Assembly: GCA_039975755.1 (NCBI GenBank)
Contig: JBDWGM010000008.1
Span: 16,084-80,083, forward strand
Direction: 5' to 3'
DNA: 64,000 nt
Source of the DNA: JABSSA01 sp039975755
GTDB taxonomy: Bacteria > Pseudomonadota > Alphaproteobacteria > Rhodobacterales > Rhodobacteraceae
Part shown: positions 41,205 to 50,387 of the stretch, piece by piece
Numbering within the stretch: the first letter of the stretch is position 1
How the letters are laid out: every line of letters begins with the position of its first letter
Position numbers and translations under genes: made by a program
Notes under the pieces: generated by a model
The model's database searches: none
What the model saw: only the letters and a program-made list of their open reading frames with translations
Told to the model about the DNA's origin: nothing

Positions 41205-41552
41205 TCAGTTCTGTATGTTGGCGAAATAGGCGGCCAAGGCCGCGATCTCTTGATCGTTCAAGCGTCCGGCAATCACTTGCATGATCGGGTGGTCCCGATG
41301 TTTGTTTTTATACTCGTGCATCGCCGCGATAAAATCTTGTTCGGGCCAATTGACGATGGATGGGATGCCCGCGTCGCCACCATTTTCCTGATGACAGGTT
41401 GTGCATTCACCGCTGAGAAACTGACCATATTCCGCATCCGCCGTTTCCGCCTGTGCGGTGGTCGCGGCCAGAAAAAGCAAAACCGTCAAAGAATGAACGA
41501 TACCACGTGCCTGACGCTTTGGGTCATCCAGATTGTTTGATATCTGCGTCAT
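41205..41552 (-). CDS. fccA: Flavocytochrome c sulfide dehydrogenase, cytochrome subunit
   Basis: Monohaem cytochrome c of 115 residues. Signal/hydrophobic segment at residues 17-35 (GIVHSLTVLLFLAATTAQA), haem site GECTTCHQENGG (~residue 50), Met ligand candidate in HPIMQVIAGRLNDQEIAAL. Its order, 21 bases upstream of the flavoprotein gene, identifies it as the electron acceptor of sulfide dehydrogenase. No other sox genes are in view, so the pair may act alone in sulfide detoxification or respiration. Confidence 0.88.
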   Translation of the reverse strand: MTQISNNLDDPKRQARGIVHSLTVLLFLAATTAQAETADAEYGQFLSGECTTCHQENGGDAGIPSIVNWPEQDFIAAMHEYKNKHRDHPIMQVIAGRLNDQEIAALAAYFANIQN

Positions 41553-41875
41553 TGCCTGAATCGTCCGTCAAATTGGCGCTGCGGTTGGGTGATCCGGGCA
41601 ATTGTGCTTTTGCTTCGGCATGGGTCACATCCACATACCTTGCCTAAAGACCTGCGAGGACACCGTTCATATGACGCCATATTGCCACGATATGCGTGTG
41701 ACGAGGATCGATACTTTCGCCTCTATACATCAAGACGCCGCCGTACGGGTACAAAGACCCACGACGGGCGCCGAATTACAAAGACCGACCGACTGACAAA
41801 CTCAGTCGGATCAAGCGAGAATGCGCACCTGTCCTGTCCACCGCCTTGAGGCCGCGATCAGGATCATTTTAGGGG
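41553..41875. other. Intergenic region upstream of fccA
   Basis: About 320 bases between the fccA start and the end of the helicase gene. Frames here lack family resemblance. It must contain the fccAB promoter. No clear regulator site seen. Confidence 0.5.
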
Positions 41876-43885
41876 TCAGGCTTTGGGGCGCTTTGGGCGC
41901 GCGTTGCCGCCTTGTTTGGATGCACCTTTGGACATGGCTGCGCGGGCACGGTTTTTCTTGCTGGATGCTTTGCCAACTGGGGGCTGCGGGCCTTTGTTGG
42001 ACTTTGTCCGCGGTTTGCGCGGCGTCACTGCGCCATCTGGTTGACGCGGTGAAGACCCGTCAGATCCGTGCCGTTTGCCGCCGCTCTCAGATGCATCACG
42101 CCTTGCCTGTGGCTTGGCTGGACGGTCTTGTGGTTTGGGTTTCTTTTTGCGCGGCGTGGGATCGTCGTTCCAATCAATCGGTTCATTGGATTTACGCGCA
42201 GGCCGTTCACTTGAGTCAGATTTCCCGCGACGGGCTGGCTTGGGTGAGGTCTTGCGATCCGAACGATCCGGGCGGTCCGATCGATCCGGGCGCGCGGGTC
42301 GGGTAGATCCCGTAATGACGGGCGCCTTATCCAATTGCTTTAGAACCGCATTTTCTTCGACCGTCATCTTAGGCCCAATGGCCGCAAGAAACGCGGGGAC
42401 GCTGGATTCTCGAATCTGGACAAAGGATTCTTCTTCTTGGATGCGGATCGCCCCAATATCGTCTTTGGTCAAATTTGAAGCTTTGCACAGCATCGGCAAA
42501 AGGCGACGTGGCTCTGCATCTGCTTTGCGTCCCCCAGACACAGAGAACCAAATGCTTGGTCCAAATTCCGCACGCGGCGCCGGTTTTGCGTCGACGTCGG
42601 ACAACTCTTCTGGGGCCGAACGGACCGAGCGATAAAGGCGCAGATAGGCCAACGCGACCTGTTCAGGTTCAAAGGTGCTTAGCAGTTTGCCAACAGTGTC
42701 TTCTTCGTTCTCGGCTTTTGCGATCTGCCAACTTGGGTCGGCGAACATGCGTTCTTCTTCGCGTGCATTGACCTCGCCCGCAGATGGCGCATTGCCCCAT
42801 TCCGCCTTCAGTTTGGCCATACCCAAAATGCGTTCCGCTTTTTTGCGGGACTTCTTGGTGACGATCAGTGCGCTGACACCTTTGCGCCCAGCGCGACCCG
42901 TACGCCCCGAGCGGTGCAACAGCGTTTCGTGATTTGATGGCAATTCCGCATGCACAACCAGATCAAGGTTCGGCAAATCAATCCCGCGCGCCGCAACGTC
43001 CGTGGCCACACATACTTGGGCGCGCCCATCACGCATCGCTTGCAGCGCGTGTGTGCGTTCGGATTGAGACAGTTCGCCGGACAGGGCAACCACCTGGAAT
43101 CCACGATTGGACAATCTGGTTGTTAGTCTGTTCACCATCGCCCGCGTATTGCCGAACACGATGGCATTGGGAGCTTTGTAGTACAAAAGCGCATTGATCA
43201 CTGCATTTTCAGTGTCGCGTTCCGCGACCATCATTGCGCGGTATTCAATATCGGCGTGCTGTGATTTTTCAGACTTGGTGACAACGCGGACAGCGTCTTT
43301 TTGATAGCTTTCGGCCAGTTTGGCGATCGATTTCGGCACCGTGGCCGAAAACATCAGGGTCTGGCGATCATCCGGGGATTCACCCAGAATAAATTCGAGG
43401 TCTTCGCGAAATCCAAGATCAAGCATCTCGTCGGCTTCGTCCAAAACAACGGAGCGCAAACTGGTCAAATCGATGGATCCGCGCATGATATGGTCACGCA
43501 AGCGGCCGGGCGTTGCGACCACAATATGCGCACCGCGTCCCAGCGACCGGCGTTCATCACGCATGTCCATCCCACCCACGCAAGACGCAACAACTGCACC
43601 GGCTTTGGCAAACAACCAACTGAGTTCGCGTTTGACCTGCAACGCCAATTCACGGGTTGGGGCAATGATCAAAGCCAGTGGCGCACCCGCAGAATTGAAC
43701 CGTTCTGCATCCTCCAAGATCGTCGGAGCAATGGCCAAACCAAACCCCAAGGTCTTACCGGACCCGGTTTGCGCGGAAACCAAAAGGTCACACCCGTTCA
43801 GTTCGGTGTCCAATACGGCAGTCTGCACAGGCGTTAAGGTGGTGTAACCACGGTCATCGAGTGCGTCACGGAGAGCTTGTTTCAA
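41876..43885 (-). CDS. DEAD-box ATP-dependent RNA helicase (DeaD/CsdA-like)
   Basis: 669 residues. Helicase motifs in order: Q-motif GYTTLTPVQ, I AQTGSGKT, Ia PTRELALQ, II DEADEM, III FSATVPK, IV-VI ending HRSGRTGRAGR. Residues ~455-535 form a DbpA/CsdA-type RNA-binding domain. The last ~120 residues are a basic, Pro/Arg/Lys-rich tail. It remodels RNA, probably during ribosome assembly or at low temperature. The frame starts at TTG 43885 after an in-frame stop a few codons upstream; no ATG is available close to the Q motif, so the non-ATG start is likely. Confidence 0.92.
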   Translation of the reverse strand: MKQALRDALDDRGYTTLTPVQTAVLDTELNGCDLLVSAQTGSGKTLGFGLAIAPTILEDAERFNSAGAPLALIIAPTRELALQVKRELSWLFAKAGAVVASCVGGMDMRDERRSLGRGAHIVVATPGRLRDHIMRGSIDLTSLRSVVLDEADEMLDLGFREDLEFILGESPDDRQTLMFSATVPKSIAKLAESYQKDAVRVVTKSEKSQHADIEYRAMMVAERDTENAVINALLYYKAPNAIVFGNTRAMVNRLTTRLSNRGFQVVALSGELSQSERTHALQAMRDGRAQVCVATDVAARGIDLPNLDLVVHAELPSNHETLLHRSGRTGRAGRKGVSALIVTKKSRKKAERILGMAKLKAEWGNAPSAGEVNAREEERMFADPSWQIAKAENEEDTVGKLLSTFEPEQVALAYLRLYRSVRSAPEELSDVDAKPAPRAEFGPSIWFSVSGGRKADAEPRRLLPMLCKASNLTKDDIGAIRIQEEESFVQIRESSVPAFLAAIGPKMTVEENAVLKQLDKAPVITGSTRPARPDRSDRPDRSDRKTSPKPARRGKSDSSERPARKSNEPIDWNDDPTPRKKKPKPQDRPAKPQARRDASESGGKRHGSDGSSPRQPDGAVTPRKPRTKSNKGPQPPVGKASSKKNRARAAMSKGASKQGGNARPKRPKA

Positions 43886-44282
43886 CAGATCATCTTTTTG
43901 CTAGGGTTCTCGTCGCTTACGCGTGGTCCAAGACTTCATTTTGGCGAGTTTCTCAGAAAGCGGCAAACGACAACAAGCGGCGTCGTTAAAACACTTGGCG
44001 ACGAATGTACAGGTTCAGTAGGCTTGGTTGGCTTGCGTTACGCACATTTCTGATAAACGTTCTTTGCAAGGGTCCAATCAAAACCCGCCTATTTCTGACG
44101 ATATCAGATCGAAAACTGGGACATTCGCTACAATCGATTGCATGATACTGTAATCTTCTGCCTCTTAAGCTAGTGCATGATGCAAAACAGGCAGTGAAAA
44201 CGTTGTGAATGCCAAATTAACCAGTTGTAGCCACCCGTCGGAAGGGTTTTAAGACGACAATCAACTGAGAAAGGCGACCACG
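43886..44282. other. Divergent intergenic region between helicase and psd
   Basis: About 400 bases, AT-rich, no gene called. It holds two divergent promoters, one for the helicase and one for psd-pssA. I see no clear operator or leader RNA structure. Confidence 0.5.
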
Positions 44283-44975
44283 ATGAGGATGCGAGACACG
44301 TTTCTCAAGCCCATGCACCCGGAAGGCCGTCGGTTTGTCGCAATATTTGCCGCGATAACGATAGTGTTGTTTCTTGTTTCGACATTTCTAGGATGGATCG
44401 GCGTTGGCCTGACGGTTTGGTGTTACTACTTTTTCCGCGACCCCAAACGCGTCACCCCCGTGCAGGATGGTTTGATCATCAGTCCCGCTGATGGCGTTGT
44501 TTCCTTGATCGAAAAAGCCGTCCCACCAGCGGAATTGGGCATGTCGGATCAGGGCCTTACACGGGTCAGCGTTTTCATGAGTGTTTTCAACTGCCATGTG
44601 AACCGCGCGCCGATCGGTGGTAAAATCGTGTCGATCGCTTACCGTCCGGGGAAGTTCTTCAATGCATCGCTGGACAAAGCCAGTTCTGACAACGAACGCA
44701 ACAGCCTGTGCATTGAAATGGAAGATGGTCGCCAAATAGCGGTTGTGCAAATCGCTGGTCTTGTTGCCCGGCGCATTGTTTGTTTCTCTTCTGAAGGGGA
44801 TGATATTCAAACTGGTGAACGATTTGGTCTCATCCGGTTTGGGTCTAGGCTGGACGTTTACCTGCCCGAAGGTGTGCAGCCGCAGGTGTGTCTGGGTCAG
44901 ACAATGATCGCCGGTGAAACCATGATAGCCAATCTGACATCCACCAAAGATGCGCAACGCGCGCGTACAGATTGA
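44283..44975 (+). CDS. psd: Phosphatidylserine decarboxylase
   Basis: Short (archaeal/alphaproteobacterial type) PSD of 230 residues. Converts phosphatidylserine to phosphatidylethanolamine at the membrane. Hydrophobic segment at residues ~20-50; VFMSVFNCHVNRAPIGGKI is the family core; the self-cleavage site that generates the pyruvoyl group is the Gly-Ser in LIRFGSRLDVYLPEG near residue 185. Start MRMRDTFLKPMHPEG with AAAGG upstream. pssA follows after three bases, giving a complete PE synthesis operon. Confidence 0.95.
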   Translation: MRMRDTFLKPMHPEGRRFVAIFAAITIVLFLVSTFLGWIGVGLTVWCYYFFRDPKRVTPVQDGLIISPADGVVSLIEKAVPPAELGMSDQGLTRVSVFMSVFNCHVNRAPIGGKIVSIAYRPGKFFNASLDKASSDNERNSLCIEMEDGRQIAVVQIAGLVARRIVCFSSEGDDIQTGERFGLIRFGSRLDVYLPEGVQPQVCLGQTMIAGETMIANLTSTKDAQRARTD

Positions 44976-44978
44976 TAG

Positions 44979-45713
44979 ATGCGCAAGCCGTCACACGATA
45001 AGTCACAACGCCTGCCGCTGATCCATTTGCTGCCGAACCTACTGACGGTGACGGCAATTTGCGCAGGCATGACCGCCATCCGGTTTGCTTATCAAGGCGA
45101 CATTGAAATCGCGGTTCAGTTGGTTCTTGTTGCTGGATTTCTGGATGGGCTGGATGGGCGATTGGCGCGTCTGTTGAACAGCCAAAGCTTGGTTGGTGCA
45201 GAATTGGATTCACTGGCCGATTTTTTGAACTTTGGGGTCGCACCCGGTTTGATCATTCACGCGTGGGCTTTGCAGGATTTCACCAGAGCCGGTTGGATCG
45301 CTGTTTTGGGATACTCCATTTGCTGTGTTCTGCGCTTGGCGCGTTTCAACGTCAGCAATGACGCGGACGAAGTCGGCGACAGTTTTTTAGGCGTCCCTTC
45401 GCCCGCTGGGGCGGGCCTTGTCATGGTGCCCATGTATATCGCCTTTTTGAAACCGGATTGGCCCGTTTTGCCGCCTGCTTTCATCTCTGGATATATGCTG
45501 TTCATTGGGCTTTTGATGATCAGTCATTTCCCAACATTTTCATTCAAGTCCGTGTCCGTTCCGCGTGCGAAAATCCGGTTTATGATGCTGGGTATCGTTC
45601 TGATGGTTGTCGCGCTTCTGACCTATTTGTGGGTCACGCTCTTGCTGCTGTCTTTTGTATACACGCTTGGTCTCATCTGGTCGGGATGGACGGCCCTGAA
45701 GGCAAAACCCTAA
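44979..45713 (+). CDS. pssA: CDP-diacylglycerol--serine O-phosphatidyltransferase
   Basis: Membrane enzyme of 244 residues making phosphatidylserine from CDP-diacylglycerol and serine. The CDP-alcohol phosphotransferase motif is complete: DGRLARLL, then G in SLVGAELDSLAD with both Asp in the expected spacing (DG-x2-AR-x8-G-x3-D-x3-D). Multiple hydrophobic segments follow. It lies three bases after psd and supplies its substrate. Confidence 0.95.
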   Translation: MRKPSHDKSQRLPLIHLLPNLLTVTAICAGMTAIRFAYQGDIEIAVQLVLVAGFLDGLDGRLARLLNSQSLVGAELDSLADFLNFGVAPGLIIHAWALQDFTRAGWIAVLGYSICCVLRLARFNVSNDADEVGDSFLGVPSPAGAGLVMVPMYIAFLKPDWPVLPPAFISGYMLFIGLLMISHFPTFSFKSVSVPRAKIRFMMLGIVLMVVALLTYLWVTLLLLSFVYTLGLIWSGWTALKAKP

Positions 45714-45748
45714 AGACACCGCTTGTTGCGTAAAGCCCCTGCCCCATT

Positions 45749-47065
45749 TTAACTGATAAAATGAAGAGTATCGAAAGTGCCGCGCAATGCGGCGGTTTCG
45801 GGTGCGATGGCTTCTGGATCGTTGCGCGACAATGCACTGGAGATCAGCTTGGCAATGTCTGCCGCGTTTTTGGCCGTCACCCCCCAACGCACCAATTCTG
45901 GCGTCCCGATACGCAGCCCGTTCATGTCCCCCGGCACTTCGTCTATGGGCAAACCAATCCCACAGGCCAAAAAGCCAGCCTTTCGCAGTGTTTTTGAAGC
46001 GGCTTGCCCGCCGCCAAACGGCGCGGCCTTTACGGCGAATTGATGTGAATTGGTGAACCCGTCTGCCCCCCGGAACACGTCGATGCCTGCGCTGTCGAAC
46101 GCGTCGGCCAAGGCCTGCGCTGTGCGGATCATTTCAGCGCCGTATGCCACCCCATGATCGCGCCAATCCAACATCGTGACCGCCAGCGCTGCAGATTTGG
46201 CCGCGTCAAAATTTGCCGTCATACCCGGGAACGCAATGGCATCCAGACGTTCGACAATTGCGGCATCGTCAGACACGATCAAACCACCCGCCGGACCGCC
46301 CAGGCTTTTGTACGTGCTCATCGTCATGAAATGCGCCCCCGCCTTAAGCGGATTGGTCCACGCGCGTCCCGCAATGATCCCGCATTGATGTGCTGCATCG
46401 AACATCACCTTCGCACCAACACGATCCGCAATGTCGCGTGTTTGGGCAACCGGGTGTTCGAACAGGTTCAAACTGCCACCAACCGTAATCAGCTTGGGCC
46501 TTGTTTCCCGCGCAAGGCGGTCCAACCCATCAATGTCAATCGTATAGCCATCTACGTTCACTAGCGCATGCACGATGTTCAGCCCAAACAGCCCCGCACA
46601 CCCCGCCATGTGATGTGTAACGTGCCCGCCAATGCTGGCCGGGGGTACAATGATTGTATCGCCCGGTGCGCAAGTCGCCATAAACCCATAGAGGTTTGCA
46701 ATCGCGCCTGAAGGCACTCGGATTTCCGCGAATTTAGCATCGAATACTTCCGCGCAAAGGGCCGCACAGATCACTTCGATCTCTTCAATGGCTTCCAAAC
46801 CCATCTCGTATTTATCACCCGGATACCCCAAGGACGGGCGCGATCCGATGCCCGATGACAAAAACGCCTCGGCGCGGGGATTCATCACGTTTGTCGCTGG
46901 GTTCAGATTGAAACAATCCCGTTCGTGTATCTGGCGGTTATCCTGCGCCAAAGCGTCAAGGCGCGCCATCACTTTATCCGAATTTTGCACCGCTGTTTCA
47001 CCAGCGATCCTTTGAACCAATGCTTCGCAATCCGCAGGAACCCAATCTCGATGTGCCAATGCCAT
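45749..47065 (-). CDS. PLP-dependent serine hydroxymethyltransferase-like enzyme
   Basis: 438 residues. Start MALAHRDWVPADCEALVQRI at 47065. SHMT-family fold type I features: SLGYPGDKYEMGLEAIEEIE, RVPSGAIANLYGFM, PLP-anchoring Asp-x-x-His in FDAAHQCG (Asp223, His226) and Schiff-base Lys in MSTYKSLGGPAGG (Lys253). Canonical SHMT has His-Lys at this place and the RGPRGG motif; here it is Tyr-Lys and GGPAGG. It is therefore a divergent SHMT-like protein, perhaps for a 2-substituted serine or another aldol substrate. Convergent with pssA. Confidence 0.8.
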   Translation of the reverse strand: MALAHRDWVPADCEALVQRIAGETAVQNSDKVMARLDALAQDNRQIHERDCFNLNPATNVMNPRAEAFLSSGIGSRPSLGYPGDKYEMGLEAIEEIEVICAALCAEVFDAKFAEIRVPSGAIANLYGFMATCAPGDTIIVPPASIGGHVTHHMAGCAGLFGLNIVHALVNVDGYTIDIDGLDRLARETRPKLITVGGSLNLFEHPVAQTRDIADRVGAKVMFDAAHQCGIIAGRAWTNPLKAGAHFMTMSTYKSLGGPAGGLIVSDDAAIVERLDAIAFPGMTANFDAAKSAALAVTMLDWRDHGVAYGAEMIRTAQALADAFDSAGIDVFRGADGFTNSHQFAVKAAPFGGGQAASKTLRKAGFLACGIGLPIDEVPGDMNGLRIGTPELVRWGVTAKNAADIAKLISSALSRNDPEAIAPETAALRGTFDTLHFIS

Positions 47066-47301
47066 AAACGCTGTCCTCTGTCGTTCGAGTTGACGAAAAA
47101 AGTGGTGAATGCGCAAACCTATTTTGCTTTGGAATTGCGGTTTCACCCTTGCTCGTCAACGATCCACTTCGAAACGCTTTTTCTATAACGTTTCAAAAAC
47201 CAGGCTTCGCGCCCTTTGCCTTTATGGGTTCAACGCCTACCATCGCAGCGGGTTTACCGGTTTGGGTCGACGGGCTTAATGCAAAACACAAAGGTGCGGA
47301 T

Positions 47302-47922
47302 ATGTTGAAACTATACTATTCCAAGGGCTCATCCGCGTTGGCTGCGCATATCCTATTGGAAGAAACGAACGCGCCCTATGAAACCCAAGAAGTGTCGATT
47401 GCCAGAGGCGAACATCTATCGTCCGAATTTTCGATATTGTCGCCCAAGCGCCGATTGCCTTTGCTGCAAACGCCTGATGGTCTCCTGACAGAAAACCCAG
47501 CGATCTTGGAATATATCGCGGCCACGCATCCCGATTGCGGCTTACTGCCGTCCGGTGCTTTTGCCCAAGCGCAGGCCCGATCCTTGGCCGCCTATCTTTG
47601 TTCAACGGTCCATGTTGCCTTTGCACATAACAAACGGGGGGCAAGGTGGTCTGATGATGGCGCGGCGATTGAGACGATGCAGGCCAAAGTACCCGACAAT
47701 CTGAGCGCTGCCGCGCATTATCTGGAATCTCAATTTCCAAACGGCACATGGGCATTGGGCGATCAATACAGCTTTTGCGATCCCTATCTGTTTTTGCTGT
47801 CCAAATGGATGCAACCCTTCGACCTGACGCTCGCGTCCTTCCCCAAACTTGCGGCCCATCATGCCGCAATGCGCGCGCGTCCCGCAGCGCAAACAGCCAT
47901 GGCCGCGCATGGGTTGGCCTAG
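47302..47922 (+). CDS. Glutathione S-transferase family protein
   Basis: 206 residues, thioredoxin-fold N-terminal domain (MLKLYYSKGSSALAAHILLE, RRLPLLQTPDGLLTENPAIL) and helical C-terminal domain (ALGDQYSFCDPYLFLLSKWM). Beta-class-like start KLYYSKGSS. The cis-Pro in RLPLLQTP and ENPAILEYI glutathione site are visible. Start chosen at ATG 47302 with AAGGTG upstream; the open frame begins earlier without support. It is alone on its strand between the SHMT-like and dehydratase genes. Confidence 0.88.
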   Translation: MLKLYYSKGSSALAAHILLEETNAPYETQEVSIARGEHLSSEFSILSPKRRLPLLQTPDGLLTENPAILEYIAATHPDCGLLPSGAFAQAQARSLAAYLCSTVHVAFAHNKRGARWSDDGAAIETMQAKVPDNLSAAAHYLESQFPNGTWALGDQYSFCDPYLFLLSKWMQPFDLTLASFPKLAAHHAAMRARPAAQTAMAAHGLA

Positions 47923-47946
47923 CGCGTTCACAGCTATCGTCGCGTC

Positions 47947-48612
47947 CTAAATCACCTCGTCTGAACGATCATCGCTTTCGCCGTATCGTTTCATGACGGC
48001 CGGTCTAGTGCCTTCGTAGAGACGTTCAATATTACCAGCAATCTTGGCGTTTTCCCATTCAAACAGGCAATCCCCGTTCATATCGGATGCAACGATAAAC
48101 GGCCCCATCTTGTTGCATTTGATGACCCACATGGCCTGCGCCAGGCCAAGTTCTTCGTTCCAATGTACAGCTTCGACATTTTCGACACCGCGCCCCAGCA
48201 ACGCGCCGGTGCCATAGCCCACAGTCGACAGATACACCGCCCCATTCGGCACAAAGTAGTCTTTGTAATCCTTGGACGACATGCCGCCTTTGCCCACGAT
48301 CAGCTTGGCCCCGGTTTTGGCCATCCATTCCGGCAACCACTTGGCAAACCGGAACGAGGCCGTGGCCGTCACCGCCCCCATTTCAAAGGACCCATCCGCA
48401 TTGATCCGCGCCGCGGGCGAGCAATGAAAATTCGCCGCCGATTGGCTGGGCAATTCCATCGGAATATTCGCTTTGTCTTCCAACGCGCGCATATAAACGC
48501 CTTCGCGGGCGGTATACATGAGGCCGTCGAGGTAAACGACATCGCCAAGGCGCAGATCAGCGATGGCCTCGGGTGTGGGGGTGGTGGACAAGCGAACTTC
48601 GCGGGGTGCCAT
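47947..48612 (-). CDS. Class I fumarate hydratase/tartrate dehydratase, beta subunit
   Basis: 221 residues. C-terminal-type hydratase domain: LRLGDVVYLDGLMYTAREGV, PAARINADGSFEMGAVTATA, LIVGKGGMSSKDY and the catalytic-region VGYGTGALLGRGV. It pairs with the alpha subunit to form a [4Fe-4S] hydro-lyase acting on fumarate/malate, tartrate or mesaconate-type acids. ATG 48612 has AAAGGAG five bases upstream, inside the end of the small inserted gene. Last gene of the Sdh-like operon. Confidence 0.88.
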   Translation of the reverse strand: MAPREVRLSTTPTPEAIADLRLGDVVYLDGLMYTAREGVYMRALEDKANIPMELPSQSAANFHCSPAARINADGSFEMGAVTATASFRFAKWLPEWMAKTGAKLIVGKGGMSSKDYKDYFVPNGAVYLSTVGYGTGALLGRGVENVEAVHWNEELGLAQAMWVIKCNKMGPFIVASDMNGDCLFEWENAKIAGNIERLYEGTRPAVMKRYGESDDRSDEVI

Positions 48613-48614
48613 TG

Positions 48615-49022
48615 TCACTCCTTTAACGCCAAGAGATCGGCTTGGTCACGTGCTATGACCCCTTCTTCAGAACTCACATCAAAGAACCCGACACTTGTTT
48701 CTATTGCCGCATGAATTACGGTTGCACGAGCTGTTTTCGAAATTGACCACGCAAAAGCCATGTATATTGCACTTCCAGCAAGAACGTATTCGGTCACTTC
48801 AGGATCATCGACATTTTCAATAGGAGCCGCATGAGGGCCATTGAGGGGTGGAAAAACTTGGCGAATTAAGTCGAAGAAGCTTTTCAAATTTCCAGTCATT
48901 CCGTCCGACACGTCGTAGTCGCGCGGTTCATCCCATTGCGCTACGTCTTCGTACCACTCCATAAAGCTGTCTCGATCCTGCGGAGCGACCTCCGGATCAA
49001 ACACCATTAAATCGTAACTCAT
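48615..49022 (-). CDS. Uncharacterised protein inserted between hydratase subunits
   Basis: 135 residues. The opening MSYDLMVFDPEVAPQDRDSF and DVAQWDEPRD, later NGPHAAPIENVDDPEVTEYV and SVGFFDVSSEEG, identify a widespread family of unknown function that I have seen described only as hypothetical. No signal, no catalytic motif. Its ATG overlaps the alpha-subunit stop (ATGA), and its stop overlaps the ribosome site of the beta subunit, so it is fully embedded in the operon. Confidence 0.75.
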   Translation of the reverse strand: MSYDLMVFDPEVAPQDRDSFMEWYEDVAQWDEPRDYDVSDGMTGNLKSFFDLIRQVFPPLNGPHAAPIENVDDPEVTEYVLAGSAIYMAFAWSISKTARATVIHAAIETSVGFFDVSSEEGVIARDQADLLALKE

Positions 49023-49975
49023 TCCGCAGCCTCCCTGTGCGGTTCCCAATCGACCTTCTCACGGCGCTGATACGCTGTAAACCAATCTGGATCTGTTCGG
49101 TGTTCGACCCGGCCATCGGCATGGATACGCGCGACGGCGCGGCGGGACGACAGGCAGAATGCATGCACTGACATCGGCATGCCGCCAGTGTGGCAATAGC
49201 CGACCTCGATATTGCAATCGATCACCATGTTCTTGCCGACAAACCCCATCGCGCCCATGCCGATGGAGTTGCCAAGTTCTTTGAACTCATCCTCCATCTC
49301 GGCAATGCGTGGGTCATCATTTCGGCTGCCCACAACACGCAAGGTCGAAGCGCGCTTGCCCAATGTCATGCAGATGTCCTTGGACCCACCCAGCCCGATG
49401 CCAATGATCGCAGGCTGGCAAGCAAGGCCGCGTTTGCCAAAGGCCAACAGGCTATCTAGATAAAACCGCTTGATCCCTTGCACCCCGTCCGAAGGGAACA
49501 ACATCCGGTAATCTGACCCGAACAACCCGCCCTTGTGCACGGTAATGAGGTCAATCCATTCGCCTTCGGGCTCAAACCCGTATTCGATTTCAGGTGCGCC
49601 GATGCCGACATTGTTGTTGTGATCCGTCCGCCAAAGCGGATGCACCCGGTTCGGCCGCAAGGGCACACCGTTGGTCGCATTGGCCGTCGCGCGACGCAAA
49701 GCCGTTTCCAGCGCGACCATGCCCCCTTCGACCCGCGCCTCGTTGCCCATCTTTACAAACCAACGCGGCACACCGGTATCGCCACACATCGCGCGGCGAT
49801 CTTCCTTGGCGGCTTCATAGTTTTCCAACATCGCCTGGAGGACAAAAGACGACAGGTCACCGTCTTCGGTCTTGGCGGCGCGTTTCAGGCCATCAAGATA
49901 ATCCTGTGGGATTTCAATGGCCGCCTTGTCCATCAAGGTTTCGGCGGTGGATTGGATGAGGGAGATGGGGATCAT
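49019..49975 (-). CDS. Class I fumarate hydratase/tartrate dehydratase, alpha subunit
   Basis: 318 residues. [4Fe-4S]-binding Cys in RRAMCGDTGVPRWFV, conserved RVHPLWRTDHNNNVGIGAPE, GGSKDICMT and the late CHTGGMPMSVHAFCLS. Length and order fit TtdA or two-subunit FumA. Start MIPISLIQSTAETLMDKAAI at 49975 with GAGAGG upstream. Context with an Sdh-like complex points to a C4-dicarboxylate branch (succinate, fumarate, malate or tartrate); the exact substrate cannot be decided. Confidence 0.9.
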   Translation of the reverse strand: MIPISLIQSTAETLMDKAAIEIPQDYLDGLKRAAKTEDGDLSSFVLQAMLENYEAAKEDRRAMCGDTGVPRWFVKMGNEARVEGGMVALETALRRATANATNGVPLRPNRVHPLWRTDHNNNVGIGAPEIEYGFEPEGEWIDLITVHKGGLFGSDYRMLFPSDGVQGIKRFYLDSLLAFGKRGLACQPAIIGIGLGGSKDICMTLGKRASTLRVVGSRNDDPRIAEMEDEFKELGNSIGMGAMGFVGKNMVIDCNIEVGYCHTGGMPMSVHAFCLSSRRAVARIHADGRVEHRTDPDWFTAYQRREKVDWEPHREAAE

Positions 49976-49988
49976 CAGGTTTGACCTC

Positions 49989-50387
49989 TCATGTCGGTGT
50001 GTCCGAAAAGGGTTCTGCGACAATTTGAAATTCATCTTCGTAGGCAACATAACCTATACGATCGGATCGCAGAACACTGGTAAAAATGCCGAGATCATCC
50101 AACACTCTGCGCAATTCGAATGCCTTCGCGATGTGATCTGCAGCCGTCGGTTTAAACCAACTCAGCCCTTTCGTATTTTTCAAATGCGCGCCCTTCTGTG
50201 AGGACCTGTTGAACTTGGAAGGCCTTTCTAGATTATCTGAGAACCAATAAAGGACGGTCATAAGTTCGCGATATGTTTTATTTGGTGTCGTCTCGTCATA
50301 AACCAGATCGTAGGCAGCATCCAAAAAACCGGCGCGGTACCCGACACCTGAGATTGGTTCTTGCCGTACAATCCGGATGAACTTCAT
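49989..50387 (-). CDS. Uncharacterised protein inserted after the Sdh-like flavoprotein
   Basis: 132 residues: MKFIRIVRQEPISGVGYRAG, KTYRELMTVLYWFSDNLERP, GLSWFKPTAADHIAKAFELR, and DRIGYVAYEDEFQIVAEPF. No family with a known role is recognised. Its ATG overlaps the flavoprotein stop (ATGA), and the hydratase alpha gene starts 13 bases after its stop. As with the other inserted gene, it seems to have been added to the operon without disturbing expression of the enzyme genes. Confidence 0.7.
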   Translation of the reverse strand: MKFIRIVRQEPISGVGYRAGFLDAAYDLVYDETTPNKTYRELMTVLYWFSDNLERPSKFNRSSQKGAHLKNTKGLSWFKPTAADHIAKAFELRRVLDDLGIFTSVLRSDRIGYVAYEDEFQIVAEPFSDTPT

